Position numbers and translations under genes: made by a program. Below the pieces are notes generated by a model, which saw nothing but the letters and a program-made list of their open reading frames with translations, made no database searches and was not told the DNA's origin. 64,000 bases of DNA from Macrobrachium rosenbergii (taxonomy: Eukaryota > Arthropoda > Malacostraca > Decapoda > Palaemonidae): contig NC_089756.1 in NCBI RefSeq assembly GCF_040412425.1, positions 5,101,498-5,165,497 on the forward strand, given 5' to 3'. Shown piece after piece: positions 1 to 10,183 of this stretch; positions within the stretch are counted from its first letter, which is position 1, and each line of letters starts with the position of its first letter.

Positions 1-255
1 AAAACTCTACGTAGGTTGGTACCGCACTTCAGTGCAGACGAAGATGCGTCGTCTTCGTCTATGCAGAAAAAATTCGCCACTTTCACTTACTGAAGTTTTC
101 TTACATTATCAAATTACAGTATTGTTGTAAGCTTACCTGCTAAAAATATACGTGAAACTAATTACAATACCTTGTTTTACTACATGCATTCCTGCACTTA
201 CCCCCAAAATTTAATCATATTTTATGACTTATCTAGCTCTTCATTGGCAGGATGA

Positions 256-512
256 GTAGAGCTCTCGGCTAGCACGCTGTTGGCCCAGCGTTCGACTATC
301 CGACCGGCCAGTGAAGAATTAGAGGAATTTATCTCTGGTGAAAGAAATTCATTTCTCGTCATAATGTGGTTCGGATTCCACAATAAGCTGTAGGTCCCGT
401 TGCTAGGTAACCAATTGGTTCTCAGCCACGTAAAATAAATCAAATCCTTCGGGCCAGCCCTAGGAGAGCTGTTAATCAGCTCAGTGGTCTGGTTAAACTA
501 AGATATACTTAT
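256..512 (+). repeat. SINE family A, copy 1
   Basis: Dispersed repeat with four copies in the window (also 12660-12840, 32921-33155 and 38564-38827 reversed). The head contains CGTTCGACTATCC, which resembles a tRNA/Pol III B box. The conserved body reads GTGGTTCGGATTCCACAATA and then a long block ending in GGTATACTT-like sequence. This supports a tRNA-derived SINE. It has no coding capacity; the minus-strand reading frame across it is incidental. Confidence 0.75.
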
Positions 513-999
513 GACTTATCTAGAAAGGGTAGCGAAGGATCACACTACTTTTATGCTCCCCGCTGTCAAAACGTAAGTTAAAGTACACTTTGACCTACAT
601 ATGAATAAAATTATTTGTGTTGAATGTAGATACTATGTCAAGTTGTCAACGTATAAATTGTAATTGAACAGATGCATGTTCGCAATGATTCTGGTCATTT
701 GCATATCTTTTGAATCCATCAATTTTTTTTAAGTTCATCATTGTTGAGGGCGCATAGTCTTTATGGTCTTTAAAACTTGCACCTCGTCTTTGAAGGCTCT
801 TACAGTTTCTCGTCCAGCACCCCTGTTGCAACGAGCATAGGATTTGAGTATATATCCTTCTATATATCCTCACACGTATTAACTCCTAAAGCTCAGTGTA
901 ATTCTTTTGGCATCCTTTGAAAGTGTAACTCTCTCTCTCTCTCTCTCTGTGCAAAGTTGTCCCGTGAATACTGTACAGATTTATAGAGACGTGCCACCA
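513..999. other. Intergenic stretch without a recognised gene
   Basis: No coding or RNA feature recognised. A short CT run lies at about 930-948, immediately upstream of the hAT transposase remnant. The 5' terminal repeat of that hAT element should lie here or to the left, but I could not recognise it. Confidence 0.5.
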
Positions 1000-2771
1000 A
1001 TGAAAAAATTTAGAGATGCATGGCTACGTGAAGAAGAGTTCCAGGGATGGCTGAGGATGGCAGAAGGCAACAGAGAAGGGGCATATTGTCAGATTTGCAA
1101 GAATGAGTTCGACGCTAACGTCACTGCAATTAAACGTCAGAAGTTAACGAAGGGCCATTTAAGGAACACAACACAAGAAGCCGAGCAAGAAAATGAACCT
1201 GAGAACAGACAAGAAGACATTAATGAACAAGTTACCAGGGCTGAAATCAAAGAGGCTATGTTCTTACCAGAACACAATATTGCTTTCAATTCTTGTGATC
1301 ATTTGAATGAGGTAATCAAAGATATAATCCCAGACTCTGCAACAGCCCAGAAAATGTCTTTAAAGAGATCGAAGGCCACACGCGTAATTAAGGAAATTAG
1401 AAAGATATCACGGGAAGTGATTGTAACAGCTTTGAAGTCCAATAAATTTTCCATCATCATAGATGGGACTATGGATATCAGCACAGAAAAGACTTGTGCA
1501 GTAATAGTTAAATATTTTGACCAGACCAAAGGATCCAAAGAGACACTATTACTTGAGCTACTATGCATATATAACCCAGGCAACGGTGAAGATGAGGGAG
1601 CAACGGGGCAACATCTATATAATCTTTTAGTTACCTTTTTTAATGAACACCAAATCCCCCTTGAAAATTTAGTAGGATTTGCATCAGATGGTGCGAGCAA
1701 TATAATGGGGGTTAATACTTCAGTCGCAAGTAGACTTAGAAATGCTGCACCTGGTATCACTGTATTGAGATGCATTTGCCATTCGGCTCATTTATGTGCA
1801 TCACAAGCAGCAAAAACTCTTCCTCGTGTTTGTGAAGACTTGGTTAGAAACACCTATACTTATTTCTCTCACAGCTCAAAAAGGATTCACAAATTTCAAG
1901 AATTTCAAGCATTCTATAATTTGAAATCACTTAAATTACTGCATGTTTCACAGACAAGGTGGCTTTCTCTACATGAAGCTGTTGCTCGAGTGTTAGAGCA
2001 GTGGAACTTTACTTTAGGTAAAAGCAACTGAAAGATAGGCTATCTAAGCTGATCTACGACAGCCTTCAAGATCCTGCTGTCCAATAATTTCTTGCCTAAA
2101 ATAACGACTTTTAATCTAACATTCCAGAGAAAGGACCCTACCATTCACTTACTTTATGACAGTCCTCTATCTTGATATCTTAAAATACTATTAGCCTACA
2201 ACCTTGACAGACTTAACAGTATTCAAAATATCAGTCAAATAAACCCATCAGATGAGGAGCATTTCCTCCCACTAAATCAAGTATACCTTGGTGCAAGTGT
2301 TGCGTTGAATTACAAAGACCACACATCAGAAACAACAGAAAGTTAATAGAGGATGTCCGTATACGCTGCAGACAGTTCATGATAACAGCAGCCGTCCAGC
2401 GAAGAATTAGGTTCCCCTTTGACTCGGAGTTACTTAAACTTTGCAGTGCATTGTCAGTATCCAACAGCACTCGTAAGGATGTTTTGATGAAGACTCCATC
2501 TTTATCACCATTAGCTTCAGAAGTACCTCGGATATATTCAGGTGAGCTGCAGAAGTTAGATGATGAATGGTGCAACATTCCCAACATCTCTTTGCCCAGT
2601 GATATAAAACAAACAAATAATCCACAAGAATTTTTCCGTCACTTGCCTCATCTAAGAGATCCTGATGGTGAGAAGATTTTTAAGGTTCTTCTAGATTTTG
2701 TTTTCAACATCTTGGCACTACCGACTTCCAGCGCTGATGAAGAGAGGATTTTCTCTAAAGTGAACCTGTAA
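1000..2771 (+). pseudogene. hAT-superfamily transposase, broken
   Basis: Remnant of a cut-and-paste DNA transposase. The first segment (1000-2031) opens with a likely zinc-binding region (CQIC followed by a KGH). It continues into the hAT catalytic core: first aspartate in IIIDGTMDIS, second in FASDGASNIMG, a CICHSAHLCA motif, and TRWLSLHEA. The second segment (about 2340-2771) carries the C-terminal dimerisation domain with SSADEERIFSKVNL, which supplies the catalytic glutamate. Between about 2031 and 2340 there are stops and frame changes, so no intact protein is encoded. I prefer the ATG at 1000 over the in-frame one at 907, because the extra N-terminus is encoded by a CT microsatellite. 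The last segment stops straight after the FSKVNL motif, earlier than usual for the family. The terminal inverted repeats were not identified. Confidence 0.85.
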
Positions 2772-3315
2772 AGTCCCCGCTCAATGGGTTCTCTATGATG
2801 AACATCCCGTTTTCTGCGATGCCTTCACATGCGACCTAAGGTCGGACGAAAACAATCTTATTATCATTATTGTGAATTGTATATTTATTACCTGTTCATT
2901 TGCCCTTGTACCACGTATATGTGTCAGAGTATTTTTATGTCCAACCAGCTATTGTTAATCGTCATGTTTTCTGTATGCACCTGTCCTGTTTTGTGTAGAG
3001 AAATAGTTTGACCTCAGGTCACTTGCAAATTTTTGTACCCGCGGTCTCTGCGTATACGCCGACGTCCGCCACATACGTGCGTATGTCTGGACATATCTGA
3101 TACAAAAAAAAAAAAATAATCGGATGGATGCATCTGGATATGTTGGGTTCAATTTAGTCTAGAAATTTGCATACATACTGTAGACTACATGATAAATAAC
3201 AGGCCTACATGATGATGAGTTCATTATTGTGGCCACTCGTTTCTCTGGTCAATAACATCAAAAGCTTATTTTTCATATGTTCATTCAATGAACGTAAGTA
3301 CATTTTTTTTTTATT
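2772..3315. other. Non-coding flank of the hAT remnant
   Basis: No gene seen. It contains a palindrome-rich stretch near 3040-3110 and one arm of an inverted repeat at 3079-3161 (listed separately). It ends at a T-rich tract where the LTR retrotransposon begins. Confidence 0.5.
3079..3161 (+). repeat. Inverted repeat arm, partner at 11434-11519
   Basis: About 83 bp running from GTATGTCTGGACATATC through an A-rich run to TTCAATTTAG. The reverse complement recurs at 11434-11519 with scattered differences. The two arms flank the complete LTR element at 3316-11409, so before that insertion they would have been under 200 bp apart, as a hairpin-like pair. They may be ends of an older DNA element, possibly related to the adjacent hAT. 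Confidence 0.65.
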
Positions 3316-4532
3316 TTTTTACGTTTTTCCGTGGTTTTAGTTTGAGATATTCTCTGTGAGACAGGTAGCAATGATTTAAGGTAATTTAGCCTTGTGATTC
3401 TGACTTCGTGGGTACAGGAAAACGTAAAAAAGAGGAAACAGAGATTTTCATATGAGCATAGGGCTCTTGTTACTGAGGGAAATATTATGTAAAACACGTG
3501 GGCAAATTTAAAGGAGTGTATTTACATAAATGACATCAGTACGGGAAAGAGGAACTCAAGTAGATTTCTGATCCTGAAGGGGATTCCTACGGGATTGAAT
3601 GAAAATGGGGATTCCAGACACAGTCCGAGAAGCTTCCACGACATAGGGTCCCTCTGAAATGAGAGATATGCACATTATACGCCAGTAGTGGAAATAGACA
3701 AAGAATGATGAATTCGAGGCTGCAATGAGGGTGCCAAATGACTTCGAGGGAGTAATGAAGACTTAATATTGCCGATGCAAAAGGCGCACGGACAGCAGAC
3801 AAGGGGTTCTTTGAGTAATGGCGCTCACTTCAAATAAATGTACAGGGACAAAGCGTGACTGAATGGTGGTTTTCCAAAGCACATTACCGTAAGACTGGTG
3901 TGTTTCCAACATAGAAATTTGGTCCGTGGATGACTTGCGATTTCCGAGGGCGAGTTGTTCCACGTGTTAGGATGCAAGGGCACGACGATGGGGTCTTCTC
4001 GAAGAAGGGCGACTCCGTGGGAATTTCACAAGGGCAATTCTTGAGGGGCATCCGGCAGGTCAAGGTAAAGCGAGCACGTGGCTTGCCGTCGAAGGGCACG
4101 AGGAGAACGTATACTTGGAAAAGGGCCACGTGGTTAGCTAAGGGCACTGCCAAGGGCATGTAGCTGGGTCCTTCTGCTCTTCCGGACTTCCACCCCGCGT
4201 GTGTGAGAGCGAGACCTTGTGTCCTCTCCTTTTATCTCCTTCTATGGGGCTGGGGGCACCTCCAACATGGGGGTGTTGAAATCACCTTCCAGCTGACGTC
4301 CGCAGGGGAATATGCCTGTAAGAAGTTCACCAAAGAGATCACCTTTGCCCTGAAGCAAGATTGTTTGAAAAGGAGTGGCTTTTAATCTTTTAAACCCTTG
4401 TATTCTGACCGTGCTAAGTCGATAGACAGATGGTCTATCGATCGGGCGGCTGGCAGTAAATGAAACACAACAATACAACAAAAAAAAAGGGGGGGGAGGC
4501 AACTTGCTAGCAAATTCTTGCTAATCATAATA
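3316..4532 (-). repeat. 3' LTR of the minus-strand element
   Basis: Direct repeat of 10184-11409 with only scattered substitutions and small indels, extending to a shared CTAATCATAATA at the upper end. On the minus strand it follows the purine tract, which marks it as the 3' LTR. The frames inside it encode nothing recognised. Confidence 0.85.
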
Positions 4533-5884
4533 CCTCCCCATACAAGATGATGTACATACCTCCTTCGGGTGTGTACATCGATATGCAAGAATGAGCGGCA
4601 AATGCTTTACGTTACTCTACATTCTGCCTTGCAATGAGCTTTACTACTAAGGGTTTTATGAAGCTGTGACATTACTTTTAATAACACATTGGGACAGTTT
4701 TCTTTAACAGGATGCAAAGTGATTTAAATACTTGCAAAAGAGTAATTACTTTAGATTTGGTTACCCACTGGTAACTTTATAAAGTGACTCGAACAATTGT
4801 GAATTAATTAAGATTATAAGACCACGTATATGAGGCTATGGCCAACAAATGAAAAGAAAGGTTATTGTTCAAGAATTAAAATACACGGTTACTTAATTTT
4901 AGATAAAATGCATGCGGTTAGTACAATCTGCCTTGAAGGGGCTGTGTAAATGAAAAACAGCATTTATTTTTGTAAATGACATCCCCTTTTACGCAATACT
5001 GTAATGACTATACATATTCGCATTGGTAATTTAACTTCGTGTTAACGTGCTTTGCTTAGCTATCATTCAACGCGAGCTGATGGGCGACCCACACACCGGG
5101 AATTTGACAGTCGTATGCGGGCGAGAGTATTCGTGAGCTGTAATTCGCTAACCTCAAACTACGCTAATTTTATGTGTCCACGGCCCACACTGAGTACTCA
5201 ATGTTATGACGGGGCGAGTAGACAAAAGATGTGGGGTCTAAGACAAACAGAGTTCTTGGAAGGAAGGAAGGGGAAAAAGGGATAATAATAACAAAAGGAA
5301 AATTACCAAGATGTTACGAACGAAAACGTGACCGCATATGAAAGGCGGGACACGTCTCTCAGAGCTTATGAAAGGGGCATTTAAATCACAAGGACAAGAG
5401 TCTATGACTCGTGATTCATTAAAATAAAGATAAATAAATGACTAAAAGAAAGTAAATGATATTGTCAGAAGAGCTAAGGTAAAAGGAGTGAGGGTTTTAT
5501 GGTGTTAGGCGGGAATTTATTGTCCTTCGCCTATAAATTACGGCCCGGACTATCACTTCAGTCCCAGGGCGAGAGAAGTGCACCCGAACGGCGCAACTCC
5601 TTTCAGGAGGAGCTGACACGCACGCCCGGTGCCAAGGTATGGGCGCAAGGGCGTGCCACTTCTCACTCAGTTATTCTCAATGATTTATACATTGTGTGGG
5701 GAATGGTATCCCGTACTTAATTGCCTCTTGTGGTGATAATTTAAGGGAAGATTAATAGAGGATGATAAGAGACAGCAATTCTTGAGGAACGGAAGAAGAT
5801 AGAGGAGGGTCTGACATCCCCTTCTGGATTAGAGGTGCCAAGACCTTCGAAAAATGAAATGGTGGCACAGGTGCCAGGGGAGCT
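4533..5884 (-). other. Internal region of LTR element without recognised gene
   Basis: Lies between the proline-rich frame and the 3' LTR on the minus strand, where the rest of pol would be expected in a complete element. I see no RT, RNase H or integrase motif on either strand and no long frame. Confidence 0.6.
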
Positions 5885-6619
5885 CTAGAGCTCTTTGTAA
5901 ATTACCTGGAAATTTCCCACGCCCGTGGAAATTTCGCCTCGAGCCTTTCTTAATGGGACAGTCGTCCTCAGCCAGGGACGCGGAGGGCCCGCGACCGGAG
6001 GGCGGCACGGAGTACCACCTGGGCCTGCTGCTGCGACAGCTGACGCATGAGTGTTCCGTGCTTGTTCTACCATAATCCGTCGCAGCTCCTGTAGTTCATC
6101 GGCCAAGGGAGATATGGCAGAATCCTGACTTGCAATTACGTCGGCGACGGGCTGAGGCAGAGAGGAGGCGGTTGGGGGCGGCGTGAGCGGCTCGCAGGTA
6201 ACGATGACCAGCTCAGGCACGGGTTGCGAGGCCGCACCTGCAGGTGAGCTTCCGCGGTGGTCGAGAGGAACCGTCTCTCTTACCGACGCTGGTAGCGGTG
6301 CCAGGCCGGGGGAAGAGAGGGGGACCTGAGTTGGATCCCGTGAATGGAGATCGGAGTAGCGCTCTGGCGCTGGCACTAGGGCAGAGTCGGGCACAGGCAC
6401 TATCAGAGGTTTCTTGGGCTCGTCGGTCAGGACGGACAAAGCTTGGCCTTGCTCGGGGCATGCAAGTGGCACCGGCAGGAATTTGGCATCTCCGGAAGGG
6501 AGATCTGATTGGGGCCCTGGCACTGGCACTGAGGCAGGGCCGGGCACTGGAATTGGATCGGGAACCGATCGGGGGGGCCACGGTACATCGTACTCAGGTG
6601 GCACTGGTGGGGACTGCAC
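5885..6619 (-). CDS. Proline-rich frame of the LTR element, function unknown
   Basis: An open frame of 244 codons downstream of the protease region in the same orientation as Gag. Its first half is dominated by short repeats of the type VPVPGP and VPVPDSALVPAP. The middle includes SPLADELQELRRIMVEQAR, which could form a short helix. No signal peptide, transmembrane segment or enzyme motif is visible. It occupies the place where pol should begin, so it may be a fused leftover, an accessory frame, or simply GC-rich sequence that happens to be open. I cannot assign a function. Confidence 0.4.
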   Translation of the reverse strand: MQSPPVPPEYDVPWPPRSVPDPIPVPGPASVPVPGPQSDLPSGDAKFLPVPLACPEQGQALSVLTDEPKKPLIVPVPDSALVPAPERYSDLHSRDPTQVPLSSPGLAPLPASVRETVPLDHRGSSPAGAASQPVPELVIVTCEPLTPPPTASSLPQPVADVIASQDSAISPLADELQELRRIMVEQARNTHASAVAAAGPGGTPCRPPVAGPPRPWLRTTVPLRKARGEISTGVGNFQVIYKEL

Positions 6620-6895
6620 GTCCTCCTGGTACCCAGGGGACGCCAGTCTTGACTGAGGGAGAAGCGGGGGAGGATTACTCGCGCCTGCGGAATGATTCGG
6701 GGAATGTGGACCCCTAGATTGTCATGATTTCGGTGGGGACTGAAAGTCCTGTCCCAGGATGACGTCATAGCCTCCGGGGAGATGGCTTGCTACTGCAAGA
6801 TTGCAAATTTTGCATTGGTGAGGTCTTGTGACTCTCAATTGGACCGTAGGGAGTATCATTTTAAATTGATTTATTCCCTCGATCGTGACGAGATT

Positions 6896-8182
6896 TCATC
6901 TATTGACGATAGCTCCGTAGGGAACTCTTTCCCTCCGGATGAGGGAGATTTGTGCGCCCGAGTCCTCAAAGGCAGTGACTCGGCGCGCGGGGTGGCTACC
7001 TCGTGGAGGAGTCACATATACATGCCCTTCGGCGGGAGGGCCTAATGACGTGGGATCTGTGACGGCCAAGGCGACGGTGGGAGTATTTACTTTATTATTG
7101 CATGGGCATTTTGCCCATGCGGGAGAATGGCCATAAACCTTGCACGCCGTGCAAAATGTCTGGCTGAAATCTTTCCGCGCTGCCCCTGTGGAGGGCGCAG
7201 GTGAGTTATTTGTCGGTTTTCCGGGAGAGAGAGGAGCCGGTTTCTTGTTCCGGCACTGTTTGGAGGAATGCCCCATTTTCTTGCAATAATAGCAAGTTAG
7301 GGGCTTGCCCGAGTTCCCATTTTTGTGGGAATTTGAACCTCCGAGGAGGGACGGGGGATTTATCTTCCGCCCCATGGATCCTTCTTGAGGGTGGTGAGTT
7401 TCCCATATGTCTGCTATTCGGCAACACTCGGTGAGTGTTACTGGGGCTTTTTCCACTATGTGAGTGGCAAGGGCAGGAGGATCGTAGCGCAGGAAATGCT
7501 CGAATTTAAACCGCTCGAGAACCTCGGCGGTGCTAGTGGCTCCTTCGGAATCGAGCCATTTTGTTAATGCCCGCTCCGAATGGTACGCCCAATCGGACCA
7601 AGTCTGGCCTACTTCTCTGGGCTGCTCTCTCCAACGTCTCCTCCACTGCTCAGGGATAATCTCGTACGCCTTCGTAACTGCTTGACGTACGGCTTCCCAG
7701 TTTCCCCGATCGTCTGCTGGAAGGGCGTGGTAGGCAACGAGGGCCTTTCTGCCCAGGAATTTAGTGAGAACAAGGGAGAGTTCCGCGGGGGAGAGATCAC
7801 AGTACTCCAGGACTCGTTCGGCACTTTCAAGCCATACTTCGGGTTTGGACTCTGTCCATTTTGGCATGAACGAGTGAGCTTGGCTGAGGGCACTCATTCC
7901 CGCGGCAGGGGGCGGGGGGGGGTTGGCGTGCTGTCGTTCTAGCACCTGGAGCTCATGGGCGCGTTCTCTCTCTCTCTCTCTCCTGCTCTTGGACAATTCT
8001 TGCTCTCTCTCTCTCCTCACGTTCTCTCTCCTCTCGTTGTTCTTGGGCAATTCGTTCCCTCTCTCTCTCTCTTTCTGCACGTTCTCTCTCTCTCTCTTCA
8101 CGTTCTTTTTCCTTCTCCTGCTCTTGGGCAATTCTTGCTCTCTCTCTCTCCTCACGTTCTCTCGCTCTTTCTGCCTTGGCAT
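6896..8182 (-). CDS. Gag (SCAN-like) fused to a truncated retropepsin
   Basis: A 428-codon frame. Residues 1-80 are a charged Arg/Glu stretch encoded by CT-rich microsatellite DNA and are probably expanded. Next comes a capsid-like helical domain with features of SCAN/Gmr1-type Gag (VWLESAERVLEYCDLSP; an EHFLRYDPPALATHI segment). Nucleic-acid-binding cysteine motifs follow: CYYCKKMGHSSKQC is a CCHC knuckle and FCTACKVYGHSPAWAKCPC a variant second one. The frame runs on into a retropepsin start with the active-site triad DSG in AFEDSGAQISLI. A stop codon interrupts the protease just after this, while protease-like sequence (YDVILGQDF) continues in frame down to about 6725. Gag may be intact, but protease activity is lost. 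The true start could be downstream of the charged stretch. Confidence 0.75.
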   Translation of the reverse strand: MPRQKERENVRREREQELPKSRRRKKNVKRERENVQKERERGNELPKNNERRENVRREREQELSKSRRERERERAHELQVLERQHANPPPPPAAGMSALSQAHSFMPKWTESKPEVWLESAERVLEYCDLSPAELSLVLTKFLGRKALVAYHALPADDRGNWEAVRQAVTKAYEIIPEQWRRRWREQPREVGQTWSDWAYHSERALTKWLDSEGATSTAEVLERFKFEHFLRYDPPALATHIVEKAPVTLTECCRIADIWETHHPQEGSMGRKINPPSLLGGSNSHKNGNSGKPLTCYYCKKMGHSSKQCRNKKPAPLSPGKPTNNSPAPSTGAARKDFSQTFCTACKVYGHSPAWAKCPCNNKVNTPTVALAVTDPTSLGPPAEGHVYVTPPRGSHPARRVTAFEDSGAQISLIRRERVPYGAIVNR

Positions 8183-8685
8183 CGTCCACTCGTTCTTGAA
8201 CTCATGCTCTCAAATCTTGCCCCGATAGTCCCATGTCCTTCCCAGCGGACATGTAGAATTTGAAATCCTCGTTTTGTAGGGCTCTGGTATTAGCCATCTT
8301 GAAATAATGGGTATATGATATGTCTGAAAAGACTCAGGTTGTCTGAAAAGACTCAATTGCAGGAATCTGAAACACTCAATTGTTCAGACTGCAGGAGAAT
8401 GGATCTGTCTGAATAAGACAGGTGATTAGTAAGTCTGAGGAGACTTTTGTTAAAATTTGATATGTCTGGGAAAGACGTGGTGGTTCTTGGCGAACGAATT
8501 TTAATATGTGTCTCGGAAGACGTAGTTGGATTTTGTCACGCTTGGACTTGGCCGGCTGTAGCGTGAAGTTAAGGAGTTGTTCTAACGAACTAGAATGATC
8601 AGTCCCGTAAGGGCTTAGATGTGTGTGAACTACACTGTATAATGTCTCAAAAGGACTTAATTTTGGGTTCCCGCAGGAATGAGAA

Positions 8686-9360
8686 ATTCTCGCCACGTGC
8701 GACGTAGAATTTTTGTATGAGTCTCTGAGGACTGGAATTTGGAGAAATTCTCGCCACGTGCGGCGACGAGAATTTTAGGGAGTCTCTGAGGACTGGAATT
8801 TGGAGAAATTCTCGCCACGTCGACGTAGAATTTTAGGAGTCCCTGAGGACTGGGAATTTTGGTTGATGAATTTCGCCAAGTGCGACGTAGAATTTTAGGA
8901 GTCCCTGAGGACTGGGAATTTTGGTTGATGAATTCTCGCCACGTGCGACGTAGAATTTTAGTATGAGTCTCGGAGGACTGGAATTTGGAGAAATTCTCGC
9001 CACGTGCGACGTAGAATTTTAGTATGAGTCCCGGAGGACTGGAATTTGGAGAAATTCTCGCCACGTGCGACGTAGAATTTTAGTAGGAGTCTCTGAGGAA
9101 TGGAATTTGGAGAAATTCTCGCCACGTGCGACGTAGAATTTTAGGAGTCTCTGAGGACTGGAATTTGGAGAAATTCTCGCCACGTGCAACGAAATTTTAG
9201 AGTCCCTGAGGACTGGAATTTGGAGAAATTCTCGCCACGTGCGACGTAGAATTTTAGGAGTCACTTAGGACTTGGAATTTGTGGAATTTGGAGGAATTCT
9301 CGCCACGTGCAACGTAGAATTTTAGGAGTCACTTAGGACTTGGAATTATGATTCGTCCCT
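8686..9360 (+). repeat. 60-bp tandem repeat array, about 11 copies
   Basis: Recurring core TTCTCGCCACGTGCGACGTA followed by GAATTTTAG and a GAGTCTCTGAGGACTGG block. Core occurrences start near 8689, 8749, 8809, 8934, 8996, 9057, 9117, 9177, 9231 and 9299, plus a degenerate one near 8866. The array lies in the leader between the 5' LTR and Gag of the minus-strand element. Each unit contains the palindrome CACGTG. The open minus-strand frames across it are repeat artefacts. Confidence 0.9.
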
Positions 9361-10183
9361 TAGGACTTAGAAATTACTAACGGGAGAACCCAAAGAAAAA
9401 TGTTTGCTGAGAAATGAATGGAGGGGAAAAAAAAATGCTACACACGCAGGCATGGGCGGGGGGGTGCAGGTCGTCTGGCCAACACCGGGGGTATTTTTAG
9501 ATTCTGTGTGAATGAACCCGTGTATTTATACACCGTCTGGGATTCCGGGGAATTTCCCAGTCGTCTGGGAGGATAACAGTAAAACGACCTAGTAATTTTC
9601 CCTATAAGCGGAGTTTAAATTTTGCTTTCCTAACACCTAACTCGAATTCTAACTACACTGAGAGAATTTTCAGCAATGCAAGCTGACTTCGTCGTGTCCC
9701 ACGTGGGAATTTTATTCGCGCCTAAATAACAGTTCGCTAATTCGAAATGCGAAGTAAACTTTATCACAGAGGAATTTCTTTCGCACTATTCCTCGAAGCA
9801 AAGAATATGGCAAGGATTTTAACACAGAGGAATTTCGCACTATTCCTCGAAGCAAAGGATGGTTAGCACTGGTTATTTCCTAACTACCTATCCTGAAAGG
9901 CATGCATTAACGAATCTAATACGGCGGTTCTTTTCTCTCAGTGAATACATGCGTCCCTATTTCTAATTCCTAGGAACAGTCACGATTGTAAAAAGGTTTT
10001 GCTAAGATAAACACATTACTTACGTGGAATTTCTGGATCTGTGTGCTGGTTTTACACAAAAGGTTCGTAATTGTCTCACTACCCAGCTTAGCTTTGCTAA
10101 TAGCTGATCTGGCAAGTTGCAAATGCAATAAAGCAACACTAGGGAACTGCAACTGCAAAACGAGATCTATGGCCAGGTCGCCA
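9361..10183 (-). other. Untranslated leader of the LTR element
   Basis: Non-coding. It contains an imperfect duplication of about 60 bp at 9765-9865 (each copy with GCACTATTCCTCGAAGCAAA). At its upper edge, next to the 5' LTR, the minus strand reads TGGCGACCTGGCC, a plausible tRNA primer-binding site. Confidence 0.6.

Noticed and set aside
7923..8263. Plus-strand Ser/Leu-rich frames opposite Gag
   Set aside because: Antisense shadow of the Arg/Glu-rich start of the minus-strand Gag, encoded by CT-rich microsatellite DNA.
8376..9264. Minus-strand frames with repeated LRRTWREF-type units
   Set aside because: Products of the 60-bp tandem array in the LTR element leader; several stops separate them and no start context is shared.
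8686..9360. CRISPR array
   Set aside because: Regular spacing of about 60 bp, but the whole unit is repeated rather than repeat plus unique spacers, and the genome is eukaryotic.
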